Of a DNA stretch of 64,000 nt, positions 1 to 8,333 are shown in pieces. Origin of the DNA: Pseudomonas sp. F(2018) (GTDB lineage Bacteria; Pseudomonadota; Gammaproteobacteria; Pseudomonadales; Pseudomonadaceae); contig NZ_SCOM01000004.1 in the NCBI RefSeq assembly GCF_005508865.1, positions 454,558 through 518,557 of the forward strand, written 5' to 3'. Both the position numbers and the translations under genes were made by a program. The notes under the pieces are model-generated. The model ran no database searches, was not told where the DNA came from, and saw only the letters and a program-made list of their open reading frames with translations. Position 1 is the stretch's first letter. The number at the start of each line of letters is the position of its first letter.

Positions 1-330
1 CTGCCGCGGGATGGCCAGGAAGCTGAAGATCAGCGCCATGACGAACACGTTGTCCATCGACAGCGACTTCTCGATGAGGAAGCCGGTGAGGTAGTCCATG
101 CTGGCATCGCCGCCCTTCTGGAAGAACACCCAGACGGCGAACAGCAGGCCCATGGAGATGTAGCCGGCGGACAGCAGCAGGCTCTCCTTGACGCCGATGT
201 CGCGGTTGTCGCGGTGCAGGATGCCGAGGTCGAAGGCCAGCAGGGCGGCTACCAGGGCGAAGAAGGTCAGCCACAGCCAGGTGGCGGTGCCGAGCAGGTC
301 GGCGAAGAGAAACGAATCTAGGGCAGTCAT
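1..330 (-). CDS. TerC family integral membrane protein (5' part only)
   Basis: The first 110 codons are present; the rest lies beyond the window edge. Translation begins MTALDSFLFADLLG and contains LAFDLGILHR and EKSLSMDNVFV, the acidic membrane motifs typical of TerC/Alx proteins, which are linked to tellurite resistance and metal (Mn) efflux. At least three hydrophobic segments are visible. The ATG at 328-330 is preceded by a strong ribosome site (AAAGGAGGGG). The family assignment rests on the conserved acidic motifs. The substrate cannot be inferred here. Confidence 0.88.
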   Translation of the reverse strand, partial: MTALDSFLFADLLGTATWLWLTFFALVAALLAFDLGILHRDNRDIGVKESLLLSAGYISMGLLFAVWVFFQKGGDASMDYLTGFLIEKSLSMDNVFVMALIFSFLAIPRQ

Positions 331-349
331 GAGCCCCTCCTTTAAGTCG

Positions 350-364
350 TAGTTGTACCAACTA
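350..364. promoter_or_regulatory. Short perfect dyad in the TerC leader
   Basis: TAGTTG-TAC-CAACTA forms a perfect 6-bp inverted repeat just upstream of the TerC ribosome binding site. It could be an operator or a small hairpin near the start codon. No regulator can be named. I looked for the yybP-ykoY manganese riboswitch common upstream of TerC/Alx genes and did not see its core. Confidence 0.25.
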
Positions 365-478
365 TGACTCCGACATGGCGGCGGCTAGCCGTCAGAGGGG
401 CCCGGTGTCACGGCTGCGGAGGATAAGGAAATTCCGCCGAGCCTCAAGCAGCGGGTGTTTGCAAAGTGTGTACGGCCC

Positions 479-2773
479 CTAGGGATCGACCGGTTCCAGG
501 CTCGCCTGGTAGCGGCTGCGCTCGACCTGCCACCAGCTGGGCAGCAGCTGGCGCACTTCGCCACGGGTGAAACGGTCGTCCAGCAGGTAGACCACGCCCT
601 GGTCCTCGGTGGTGCGGATCACCCGACCGGCGGCCTGCACCACCTTCTGCAGGCCCGGGTAGAGATAGGCGTAGTCGTAGCCGTTGCCAAACATCTGCTG
701 CATGCGCGCCTTCACTTCCTCGTTGACCGGGTTGACCTGCGGCAGGCCGAGGGTGGCGATAAAGGCGCCGATCAGACGCTTGCCGGGCAGGTCGATACCC
801 TCGCCGAAGGCGCCGCCGAGCACGGCGAAGCCGATGCCCCGGGAGCCCTCACTGAAGCGTTCGAGAAAGGCCTGGCGCTCGGCCTCGTTCATGCTGCGCG
901 ACTGTGCCCACACCGGGATGTCCGGGTGAGCGCGGCGGAAGTTGTCCAGGGCCTGCTCCAGGTAGGCGTAGCTGCTGAAGAAGGCCAGGTAGTTGCCCGG
1001 CTGTTCGCGGAACTGGCGGGCCACCAGGTCGGTGATGGGCGCCAGGCTGGTCTCGCGATGCTGGTAGCGGGTCGACAGGTTGGCCAGCGCCTGGACCCTG
1101 AGCTGCTCGGCGCTGAACGGCGACTGCACCTCCAGCCACTGCCAGTCGCGCGGCAGGCCGAGCAGGTCGGCGTGATAGTGGCCGGGGCTGAGGGTGGCGG
1201 AGAACAGCGTGGCGCTGTGGGCGTTGGCGAAGCGCTCGGCGAGGAAGCGCGCCGGCACGATGTTGCGCAGGCACAGGGTCGACAGGCTGCGGCTGCTGCG
1301 GGAGTCGTGGCGGGTGATGTCGAACAGCGAGTGCGGGCCGAAGGCCTCGGCCAGGCGGCAGAACAGCATGGCGTCGAGGTAGAAGCGCAGCAACGCGGCC
1401 TGGTTGCCCTCGGGCTGGTCGGTGAGGTGGTCGGTAATGGCGCTCACCGCCTTGTGCAGGGCGACGATGAACAGGTCGGAGATGGCCGGATAGATCTGGT
1501 ACGGCACTTCCTGATCGCGGTGCAGCTGGTTCCAGTGCCGGCCGACGCGCTCCAGCACGCCCTTGAGGCCGGCCGGGGCGACCTTGCGCAGGGCGTTGAA
1601 CTCGGCCTGGTCCAGCTCGGCGCTGTACATGCCGCGGGCGCGGTCGATCAGGTTGTGCGCCTCGTCCACCAGCAGGGTGACCTTCCAGCCATTGAGCACG
1701 GTCAGGCCGTGGAGCAGGGCGGTCATGTCGAAGTAGTAGTTGTAGTCGCCGACCACCACATCGCTCCAGCGGCATAGCTCCTGGGACAGGTAGTAGGGGC
1801 AGACCTGGTGCGCCAGGGCGATCTCGCGCACGGCCTCCTGGGTCAGCCAGCGGCGTTCGAGGGCGGCGGCGCGGGCGGCCGGCAGGCGGTCGTAGAAGCC
1901 CTTGGCCAGCGGGCAGGAGTCGCCGTGACAGGCCTTGTCCAGGTGTTCGCAGGCCTTGTCACGGGCCACGTGCTCCAGCACCCGCAGCGGCATGTTTTCC
2001 TCTTGCGCGCGCAGGCTGGCCAGGGCGTCCAGCGCCAGGCGCCGGCCCGGGGTCTTGGCGGTGAGGAAGAACAGGCGGTCCAGATCCTGGCCGGGAAACG
2101 CCTTGAGCTGCGGGAACAGGGTGGCCAGGGTCTTGCCGATGCCGGTCGTGGCCTGGGCCAGCAGGAAGTCGCCATCGCGGGCGGCGCGGTACACGGATTC
2201 GGCGAGCTGGCGCTGGCCGCGGCGGAAACTCGGGTAGGGGAAGCGCAGCGTCTCCAGGCTGGCGTTGCGCGCCTCGCGGTGTGCGGTCTCCTGCTCGGCC
2301 CAGGCGACGAAGCGTGCGCACTGCAGCTCGAAGAAAGTCTTCAGCTCGGCGGCGTCGAAACGCTCGCGAAACACCGTCTCCTTCTGCGACAGCACGTTGA
2401 AATACACCACCGCCAGGTCGATGTGCGGCAGCTCCAGCGCGTCGCACAGCAGCCAGCCGTAGACCTTGACCTGGGCCCAGTGCAGCACCCGGTGGTTGTC
2501 CGGTATGCGCGCCACGTCGCCGCGGTGGGTCTTGATCTCCTCCAGCAGGTTCTGCGCCGGGTCGTAGCCGTCGGCGCGACCGCTGACCCGCAGGCCCGGA
2601 TACTCGCCGGCCAGCGGCAGTTCGGCGAGGTAGCCGGCGCCGCGCCGATCGACCACCGTGCTGTGCCCGGCCATGCCCTCGGCGGCGGTGGGTGCGGGAG
2701 TGAAGCGCAGGTCGAGGTCGCCCTGCTTGGCGGTGAACTCGCACAGCGCGCGCACGGCCACGGCATAGCTCAC
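479..2773 (-). CDS. XPD/DinG-type Fe-S DNA helicase with N-terminal PD-(D/E)XK-like domain
   Basis: A 764-residue superfamily 2 helicase. Residues ~60-85 carry a GRADGYDP..EEIK pattern (D68/D71, E79-x-K81) like the PD-(D/E)XK nuclease core. Walker A is at 208-215 (ATTGIGKT) and the DEAH box at 370-373. Between them lie cysteines C275, C282, C287, C325 and C334, placed as in the 4Fe-4S domain of XPD/DinG helicases. The C-terminal part has the helicase C2 motif with Q-AAGRVIRT. The start is GTG, overlapping the upstream nuclease stop by 4 bp (GTGA), which implies translational coupling. Expected role: ATP-dependent unwinding of branched or damaged DNA, possibly with its own nuclease activity. 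The helicase is clear; nuclease activity is inferred. Confidence 0.88.
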   Translation of the reverse strand: MSYAVAVRALCEFTAKQGDLDLRFTPAPTAAEGMAGHSTVVDRRGAGYLAELPLAGEYPGLRVSGRADGYDPAQNLLEEIKTHRGDVARIPDNHRVLHWAQVKVYGWLLCDALELPHIDLAVVYFNVLSQKETVFRERFDAAELKTFFELQCARFVAWAEQETAHREARNASLETLRFPYPSFRRGQRQLAESVYRAARDGDFLLAQATTGIGKTLATLFPQLKAFPGQDLDRLFFLTAKTPGRRLALDALASLRAQEENMPLRVLEHVARDKACEHLDKACHGDSCPLAKGFYDRLPAARAAALERRWLTQEAVREIALAHQVCPYYLSQELCRWSDVVVGDYNYYFDMTALLHGLTVLNGWKVTLLVDEAHNLIDRARGMYSAELDQAEFNALRKVAPAGLKGVLERVGRHWNQLHRDQEVPYQIYPAISDLFIVALHKAVSAITDHLTDQPEGNQAALLRFYLDAMLFCRLAEAFGPHSLFDITRHDSRSSRSLSTLCLRNIVPARFLAERFANAHSATLFSATLSPGHYHADLLGLPRDWQWLEVQSPFSAEQLRVQALANLSTRYQHRETSLAPITDLVARQFREQPGNYLAFFSSYAYLEQALDNFRRAHPDIPVWAQSRSMNEAERQAFLERFSEGSRGIGFAVLGGAFGEGIDLPGKRLIGAFIATLGLPQVNPVNEEVKARMQQMFGNGYDYAYLYPGLQKVVQAAGRVIRTTEDQGVVYLLDDRFTRGEVRQLLPSWWQVERSRYQASLEPVDP

Positions 2774-4410
2774 GCGGGCGCGCTCCAGCGCACGTAGCAG
2801 ACGTCCACCGGCATGCCGTGCTGGGCGCAGAAGGCCAGCCAGCGCTTCTGGTTGTCCTGCAGGCGGTCGCCGGGGCCCTTCACCTCGATCATCCGGTAGC
2901 GCCGTTCGGCCGGCCAGAATTGGATCAGGTCCGGCATGCCGGCACGGTTGGCGCGGATGTCGCCGAGCAGGCGTTCGAACCAGGCGCGCAGGTGCGCCGG
3001 TGGCAGGCAGTGCAGGGCGGTCTCCAGCAGCTCGGGGGTGAGCACCGCCCAGTGCACGAAGGGCGAGACGATGCCGTGCTTGGCCGCGTAGGTGGCACGA
3101 ATCGCCTCGGCGTGGCTGCCGTCATCGAGCAGCGCCAGGCAGCGTTCGAACAGCCCATGGCGGCGGCTGCGGAAGTCGCCGTCGTGCAGGTCCACCGGCC
3201 CGGCGTGGAAGGGGTGGAAGAATGCACCGGGCAGCGGGGCGAAGATCGCCTCCCAGCACAGCAGGCCGAACAGGCTGCAGACCAGGGTGTTTTCCACGTA
3301 GAAGGCCGGCGCCTGCTCGTCGTGCAGGTGCTGCTGCACCGCCCATTCCACGCTCAGTTCCAGCGGCTGCGGCAGCTCCAGTTCGAGCAGCCCGGCCTCG
3401 GCCGGGGGCCTGCGTGGCTGCTTGGGCAGGCCGAGCTGGCGCTGCAGGCGCGGCAGGGCGCGCTCCAGCGCCTGGGTTTCGGCATCGTTGTGCGGGGAGA
3501 GCAGGGCAGCAGTCGCCAGGTCGTGGGCCTGCCGGAACTCGCCGAGCTTTTCCAGCACGCGCACCCGGCGCTGGCGTGCCTCGCCATGGCTGCTGATGGT
3601 GTACAGGGCGGCGGCCTCGGCCAGCTCGCCCTCGCGCTCCAGCTGCTGGCCGAGGTGGAACAGCAGCTTGGCGTGGCGCCGCACCAGGTGGGGGTTGTCG
3701 CTGGCAAAGTCGCCCAGTTCGAGCAGCACCTCGGCAACCGGCAGGCCCGCCTCGAACAGCTCGCGGCAGTGCTGCAGGTGCAGGTAACGGTCGACATCGA
3801 GTCGGCTGCGGAAGCCGCGCGAGTCGTTGCCGATGGCCACGCTCTCGTAGCGGTAGATGCCCAGCTCGGCCAGCACGAACTCGGACCAGTCCTGCGCCAG
3901 GTTGCCGAAGAACAGCAGGCGCAGGCGATCGCACAGCGGGCCGACGGTCAGGCTGTAGAGCAGGTCCAGCCCTGCGCTCCACTGGGCGAAGGTGCGCGCC
4001 GTCGGGTGCGATTCGCGCAGCGCCTCCAGCAGCGCGCTCTTCTTCAGGCTGCGCAGCGCCCGGGCCTCGGCGAAGGTGGCGAGCAGCTCGTCCTTGCGCA
4101 GCAGGGCGAACAGCGTGTCCAGCTCCAGCTCGGCATCCTCGATCAGCCAGCCCAGGCTCAGCAGCGGGGCGGCCGCCGCAGCGATATCGCCGATCTCCGC
4201 ATAGGCCAGCTTGCCCGCGCGGAAATGCGGGCCCTTGCGCATGACCAGGCGCACCAGCAGCGCCTGGGAGGCTTCCGGCAGCGTGCGGAAATGCGCCACA
4301 AAGGCTTGCTCGTCCGCGTCCAGCAGGTCGGCATAGCGCTGCTCGATCCAGGCCAGCGCCGTGCGGAAGTTGCTGAGGTAGTAGAGGGGGAAGTCGAGCG
4401 GCGCGAGCAT
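2770..4410 (-). CDS. fan1: FAN1-like structure-specific nuclease (VRR-NUC)
   Basis: 546 residues. The C-terminal VRR-NUC domain shows GMPDLI (D494), EVKGPGDRLQDNQ (E509, K511) and a following WL, the metal-binding PD-(D/E)XK signature of FAN1 nucleases. The N-terminal ~450 residues are helical with TPR-like character, matching the SAP/TPR part of bacterial FAN1. FAN1 enzymes cleave 5' flaps and help unhook interstrand crosslinks; a P. aeruginosa FAN1 has been studied structurally. It is the first gene of a two-gene operon with the Fe-S helicase, which fits a joint repair role. ATG start at 4410; the divergent 180 bp to the next gene probably holds the promoter. Confidence 0.9.
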   Translation of the reverse strand: MLAPLDFPLYYLSNFRTALAWIEQRYADLLDADEQAFVAHFRTLPEASQALLVRLVMRKGPHFRAGKLAYAEIGDIAAAAAPLLSLGWLIEDAELELDTLFALLRKDELLATFAEARALRSLKKSALLEALRESHPTARTFAQWSAGLDLLYSLTVGPLCDRLRLLFFGNLAQDWSEFVLAELGIYRYESVAIGNDSRGFRSRLDVDRYLHLQHCRELFEAGLPVAEVLLELGDFASDNPHLVRRHAKLLFHLGQQLEREGELAEAAALYTISSHGEARQRRVRVLEKLGEFRQAHDLATAALLSPHNDAETQALERALPRLQRQLGLPKQPRRPPAEAGLLELELPQPLELSVEWAVQQHLHDEQAPAFYVENTLVCSLFGLLCWEAIFAPLPGAFFHPFHAGPVDLHDGDFRSRRHGLFERCLALLDDGSHAEAIRATYAAKHGIVSPFVHWAVLTPELLETALHCLPPAHLRAWFERLLGDIRANRAGMPDLIQFWPAERRYRMIEVKGPGDRLQDNQKRWLAFCAQHGMPVDVCYVRWSAPA

Positions 4411-4592
4411 GGTGCTGTACTGGCTTTATATACAGGTAAGGGTGCGCGACGCGGTCTGTTCATGCAACCCCGGCCCGACCGTCTGCACTGCCGCTTGGCT
4501 TATTGGCTGAACCCTTGTTCCCGCTGACCACTCGAATTCTGTACGCACGCGTCTGGCCCGGTGGTCAGGCACGCACTACGCAGGAGATCAGC

Positions 4593-4823
4593 ATGGCGCA
4601 ATGGACCATCACTTACAGCAAGGACAACAACACCAGCACGCTGGATATGCAGGCCGGTCACAGGCCGGAAATGGAGGAGGCCGTGGAGCATCTGTTGGCC
4701 TGGGCCAGAGAGAACCTGGAGCAGGGCGATTTCGGCGATGGCCAGGACAAGCGCAGCAGCGAACCGGCGGTGCTGCTGCTGCGTCACTACGGCATCACCA
4801 TCACCGGCATCGCCGGCAGCTGA
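4593..4823 (+). CDS. Small conserved hypothetical protein
   Basis: 76 residues starting MAQWTITYSKDNNTST. The start was chosen at the ATG preceded by CAGGAG at 7-bp spacing; the open frame upstream lacks a ribosome site. It contains an acidic amphipathic stretch (EEAVEHLLAWAREN) and ends in a hydrophobic strand (GITITGIAGS). No signal peptide, membrane span or cysteine is present. I do not recognise a named family. Stand-alone gene, divergent from the nuclease-helicase operon. Confidence 0.65.
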   Translation: MAQWTITYSKDNNTSTLDMQAGHRPEMEEAVEHLLAWARENLEQGDFGDGQDKRSSEPAVLLLRHYGITITGIAGS

Positions 4824-4974
4824 AGCGCAGCGGGGCACGCGGCCATTCGTCCGCAGCGGCGGAAAAAACATGAAACCGCACGGCGGCCTGCCCACTCAGT
4901 CACTCTGAGGCGCCATCGAAACCGTATGAAAGATGTGTGTCTCACATCCAACGACTGAAGAGATGGAGGTCATC

Positions 4975-5148
4975 ATGACCGGAGACAAGAGCAAATCGGG
5001 CTCTGGCAACAACCAGCAGTCCCGCCAGGAAAGTGGCCGCCAAGGTGGTCAGAGTGGCGGAGGCAACTTCGCCAACGATCGCCAGAAGGCGTCCGAAGCC
5101 GGCCGCAAAGGCGGCCAAAACAGCGGCGGAGGCGGTCGCGACCGCTGA
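4975..5148 (+). CDS. KGG-repeat stress protein
   Basis: 57 residues, Gly/Gln/Ser/Lys-rich and probably disordered. It contains the repeated motif of the KGG/ConB-type (YciG-like) general stress family: ESGRQGGQSGGGNF, then EAGRKGGQNSGGG. The longer open frame begins 14 codons earlier, but the ATG at 4975 has GGAGG 5-9 bp upstream. These proteins are often induced in stationary phase or osmotic stress; function is poorly known. A strong hairpin terminator follows directly, so it is likely monocistronic. Confidence 0.82.
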   Translation: MTGDKSKSGSGNNQQSRQESGRQGGQSGGGNFANDRQKASEAGRKGGQNSGGGGRDR

Positions 5149-5150
5149 TG

Positions 5151-5187
5151 CAAACGAGCGGAAGCTTCGGCTTCCGCTCATCGTTTG
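5151..5187 (+). terminator. Rho-independent terminator after the KGG gene
   Basis: Perfect 10-bp stem GAGCGGAAGC / GCTTCCGCTC (5156-5165 and 5170-5179) with a TTCG tetraloop. A second CAAAC/GTTTG pairing flanks it. It starts 3 bp after the stop and lies 16 bp before the next start codon, so it insulates the ClpP-like gene from its neighbour. Confidence 0.8.
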
Positions 5188-5202
5188 TCCTGGAGAGCGG
5201 GC

Positions 5203-5754
5203 ATGCGCAGCCATGTGATTCATTTCACCGCACCGATCAACTCGACCACCTGCGGCCAACTGATCGACAAGTGCTCACAGGCCATCCAGCAGGGCGCCGA
5301 CGAGCTGGTCATCAAGATCGCCACCATGGGCGGCGAATGCAGCTACGGCTTCTCCCTCTACAACTTCCTCATTTCCCTGCCAGTGCCGGTGAAGACCCAC
5401 AACCTCGGCACGGTCGAGTCCATGGGCAACATCATCTTCCTGGCTGGCGAGCAGCGCACGGCCTGCCACCACAGCAAGTTTCTCTTTCATCCCTTTCACT
5501 GGACGCTGAATGGCGCGGTCGACCATGCGCGCATGTCGGAATATGCCATGAGTCTGGACTATGACCTGCAGCTGTACGTCAGCATCGTCGAGGAGCGTAC
5601 CCGTGGTGCCCAGGTGCCGCTGGATGTGCTCGATTGCCTGACGGCGGCACCGCGCATCATCAATGCGCAGGATGCCTTCGCCTCAGGCCTGATCCACTCG
5701 GTGGATTGCCTAGGCATGCCGGCCGAGTCGGTGAGCTGGTGCGTGCACTCCTGA
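5203..5754 (+). CDS. ClpP-fold serine protease-like protein
   Basis: 183 residues of the ClpP/crotonase fold. The nucleophile region TVESMGNIIFLAG matches the ClpP ..xSMG.. turn, and the histidine lies in KFLFHPFHW, as in SppA/ClpP-like proteins that use FHxF. An earlier IATMGGECSYGFSLYNFL segment resembles the ClpP oxyanion glycine stretch (normally NSPGG), here MGGE. The ATG at 5203 follows GGAG; a TTG 18 bp upstream in the terminator hairpin is rejected. It is not housekeeping ClpP: no clpX is adjacent and identity to canonical motifs is low. Probably a stand-alone protease with unknown substrate. Confidence 0.75.
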   Translation: MRSHVIHFTAPINSTTCGQLIDKCSQAIQQGADELVIKIATMGGECSYGFSLYNFLISLPVPVKTHNLGTVESMGNIIFLAGEQRTACHHSKFLFHPFHWTLNGAVDHARMSEYAMSLDYDLQLYVSIVEERTRGAQVPLDVLDCLTAAPRIINAQDAFASGLIHSVDCLGMPAESVSWCVHS

Positions 5755-5761
5755 CTCGCCG

Positions 5762-5923
5762 TCAGGCTGCTGCCGAGTTACCGATCAACATGCCGTGCTG
5801 CACGCGGAACAGGTGTCCGCTGATGCGCAGGGTGAAAGGTACACGGCTGACGATCTGCGCTCCGTCCTGGAGCAGGCTTTCGATATGAGCACGCAACGCG
5901 AGGTACTTCCGTTGTTCCTTCAT
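5762..5923 (-). CDS. Small hypothetical protein
   Basis: 53 residues starting MKEQRKYLALRAHIESLLQ. The ATG at 5923 is preceded by CAGGAG. Basic N-terminal helix, then a beta-like segment (VPFTLRISGHLFRVQHGMLIG). No known domain recognised. It lies 7 bp from the convergent ClpP-like gene. Confidence 0.55.
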   Translation of the reverse strand: MKEQRKYLALRAHIESLLQDGAQIVSRVPFTLRISGHLFRVQHGMLIGNSAAA

Positions 5924-6111
5924 CGGAAAACTCCTGTGTGGGGTTCGCCGAGAGCCTACCAAGCTTTGTGACGTTGTCGACATTTCAGGCTGATTAAAAA
6001 TGTGCCATGCATCACATTTCGTGATGGCTCAATGCCTGCGCACCCGGAGAGGGCGGAATAACGGATAATGCCGGCCACACATCGTTTGGCTCGCTAGTCT
6101 GGTAATCCCGC

Positions 6112-8319
6112 ATGGAAATCAAGGTCAACTTTCTCGACAACCTTCGTCTCGAAGCCAAATTCGATGACTTCACGGTGATCGCCGACCAGCCCATTCGCTA
6201 CAAGGGCGACGGCTCGGCGCCGGGGCCGTTCGACTACTTCCTGGCGTCCTCGGCGCTGTGCGCGGCCTACTTCGTCAAGCTGTACTGCCAGACGCGCAAC
6301 ATCCCCACGGAAAACATTCGCCTGTCGCAGAACAACATCGTCGACCCGGAAGATCGCTACAAGCAGATCTTCAAGATCCAGGTCGAGCTGCCGGCGGACA
6401 TCTCCGCGAAGGACCGTGTCGGCATCCTGCGCTCCATCGACCGCTGCACCGTGAAGAAGGTGGTGCAGACCGGCCCCGACTTCATCATCGAGGAAGTCGA
6501 CAACCTCGACGCCGACGCCCAGGCCCTGCTGATCCCGGCACTGACCGAGGGCGAGGGCACGCGCATCCTCGGCAAGGACCTGCCACTGGAGCAGACCATC
6601 GCCAACATGTCGGCCATCCTCGCCGGCCTGGGCATGAAGATCGAGATCGCCTCCTGGCGCAACATCGTGCCCAACGTCTGGTCGCTGCATATTCGTGATG
6701 CGCAGTCGCCGCTGTGCTTCACCAACGGCAAGGGCGCGACCAAGGAAAGTGCGCTGGCCTCGGCGCTGGGCGAGTTCATCGAGCGCCTGAACTGCAACTT
6801 CTTCTACAACGACCAGTTCTGGAGCGAGGAGATCGCCAATGCACCCTTCGTGCATTACCCGAACGAGCAGTGGTTCAAACCGGGGCCGAAAGACGCGCTG
6901 CCGGAGGAGATCCTCGACGAGTACTGCCTGGAGATCTACAACCCGGACGGCGAGCTGCGCGGCTCGCACCTGTACGACACCAACTCCGGCAACAAGGCCC
7001 GTGGCATCTGCTCGCTGCCCTTCGTGCGCCAGTCGGACGGCGAGGTGGTGTACTTCCCGTCCAACCTGATCGAGAACCTGTATCTCTCCAACGGCATGAG
7101 CGCCGGCAACACCCTGGCCGAGGCGCAGGTGCAGTGCCTGTCGGAAATCTTCGAGCGTGCGGTCAAGCGCGAAATCCTCGAAGAAGAACTGGCCCTGCCC
7201 GACGTGCCGCAGGAAGTGCTAGCCAAGTACCCGGGCATCGTCGCCGGCATCAAGGGCCTGGAGGAGCAGGGCTTCCCCGTGCTGGTCAAGGACGCCTCCC
7301 TGGGTGGTGAATTCCCGGTGATGTGCGTGACCCTGATGAACCCGCGCACCGGCGGTGTGTTCGCCTCGTTCGGCGCCCACCCGAGCTTCGAGGTGGCGCT
7401 GGAGCGCAGCCTCACCGAACTGCTCCAGGGCCGCAGCTTCGAGGGCCTCAACGATCTGCCGCAGCCGACCTTCGAGAGCCAGGCGCTCACCGAGCCGAAC
7501 AACTTCGTCGAGCACTTCATCGATTCCAGCGGCGTGGTGTCCTGGCGCTTCTTCAGCGCCAAGGCCGACTACGAGTTCGTCGAGTGGGACTTCTCCGGTG
7601 AAGGCGAGGACTCCAATGCTCAGGAGGCCGCGACCCTGTTCGGCATCCTCGAAGACCTGGGCAAGGAGGTGTACATGGCCGTGTACGACGACCTTGGCGC
7701 CAACGCCTGCCGCATCCTGGTGCCGGGCTATTCGGAAATCTACCCGGTGGAAGACCTGATCTGGGACAACACCAACAAGGCGCTGATCTTCCGCTCCGAC
7801 ATCCTCAACCTGCACAGCCTCAGCGACCTGCGCCTCAAGTCCCTGCTCAAGAGCCTGGAGAACTGCGAGGTCGACGACTACACCGACATCACCACGCTGA
7901 TCGGCATCGAGTTCGACGACAACACCGTGTGGGGCCAGCTGACCATCCTCGAGCTGAAGCTGCTGATCTACGTGGCGCTGAAGAAGTTCGAGCAGGCCAA
8001 GGGGCTGGTCGAGGCCTTCCTGCAGTACAACGACAACACCGTCGAGCGCGGCCTGTTCTACCAGGCGCTCAACGTGGTGCTGGAAGTGCAGCTGGACGAC
8101 GATCTGGACATGGCCGACTACGAGGCCAACTTCCGCCGCATGTTCGGTAACGAGCGCATGGACGCAGCGCTGGGCTCGGTGGACGGCAGCGTGCGCTTCC
8201 ATGGCCTGACGCCGACCAGCATGCAGCTGGAGGGCCTCGACAAGCATCTGCGGTTGGTGGAGAGCTACAAGAAGCTGCATGCGGCGCGGGCGAATGCGAC
8301 AGCCATGTCCCGGCAATGA
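6112..8319 (+). CDS. OsmC-YcaO fusion protein
   Basis: 735 residues. Residues ~1-140 form an OsmC/Ohr-like domain (GDGSAPGPFDYFLASSALC, then the second cysteine in IDRCTVKKV), a fold used for thiol peroxidase chemistry. Residues ~170-570 form a YcaO domain with its ATP-binding glutamates (KESALASALGEFIERLNCNF; EAQVQCLSEIFERAV). The C-terminal ~150 residues are helical. YcaO enzymes phosphorylate backbone amides; E. coli YcaO (without OsmC) assists RimO methylthiolation of ribosomal protein S12. No precursor peptide, dehydrogenase or RimO gene is nearby, so a RiPP role is not suggested. Weak ribosome site. Confidence 0.9.
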   Translation: MEIKVNFLDNLRLEAKFDDFTVIADQPIRYKGDGSAPGPFDYFLASSALCAAYFVKLYCQTRNIPTENIRLSQNNIVDPEDRYKQIFKIQVELPADISAKDRVGILRSIDRCTVKKVVQTGPDFIIEEVDNLDADAQALLIPALTEGEGTRILGKDLPLEQTIANMSAILAGLGMKIEIASWRNIVPNVWSLHIRDAQSPLCFTNGKGATKESALASALGEFIERLNCNFFYNDQFWSEEIANAPFVHYPNEQWFKPGPKDALPEEILDEYCLEIYNPDGELRGSHLYDTNSGNKARGICSLPFVRQSDGEVVYFPSNLIENLYLSNGMSAGNTLAEAQVQCLSEIFERAVKREILEEELALPDVPQEVLAKYPGIVAGIKGLEEQGFPVLVKDASLGGEFPVMCVTLMNPRTGGVFASFGAHPSFEVALERSLTELLQGRSFEGLNDLPQPTFESQALTEPNNFVEHFIDSSGVVSWRFFSAKADYEFVEWDFSGEGEDSNAQEAATLFGILEDLGKEVYMAVYDDLGANACRILVPGYSEIYPVEDLIWDNTNKALIFRSDILNLHSLSDLRLKSLLKSLENCEVDDYTDITTLIGIEFDDNTVWGQLTILELKLLIYVALKKFEQAKGLVEAFLQYNDNTVERGLFYQALNVVLEVQLDDDLDMADYEANFRRMFGNERMDAALGSVDGSVRFHGLTPTSMQLEGLDKHLRLVESYKKLHAARANATAMSRQ

Positions 8320-8333
8320 CCAAAGGACTAGTC

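Noticed and set aside
331..478. yybP-ykoY manganese riboswitch upstream of TerC
   Set aside because: The conserved core was not found on the minus strand in this short leader.
455..1777. 440-codon plus-strand open frame
   Set aside because: Antisense to the helicase motifs; repetitive Val/Gly/Gln-rich text typical of a shadow frame in high-G+C DNA.
6112..8319. RiPP (azole/thioamide) biosynthetic cluster
   Set aside because: YcaO is fused to OsmC and has no precursor peptide, dehydrogenase or transporter gene nearby.
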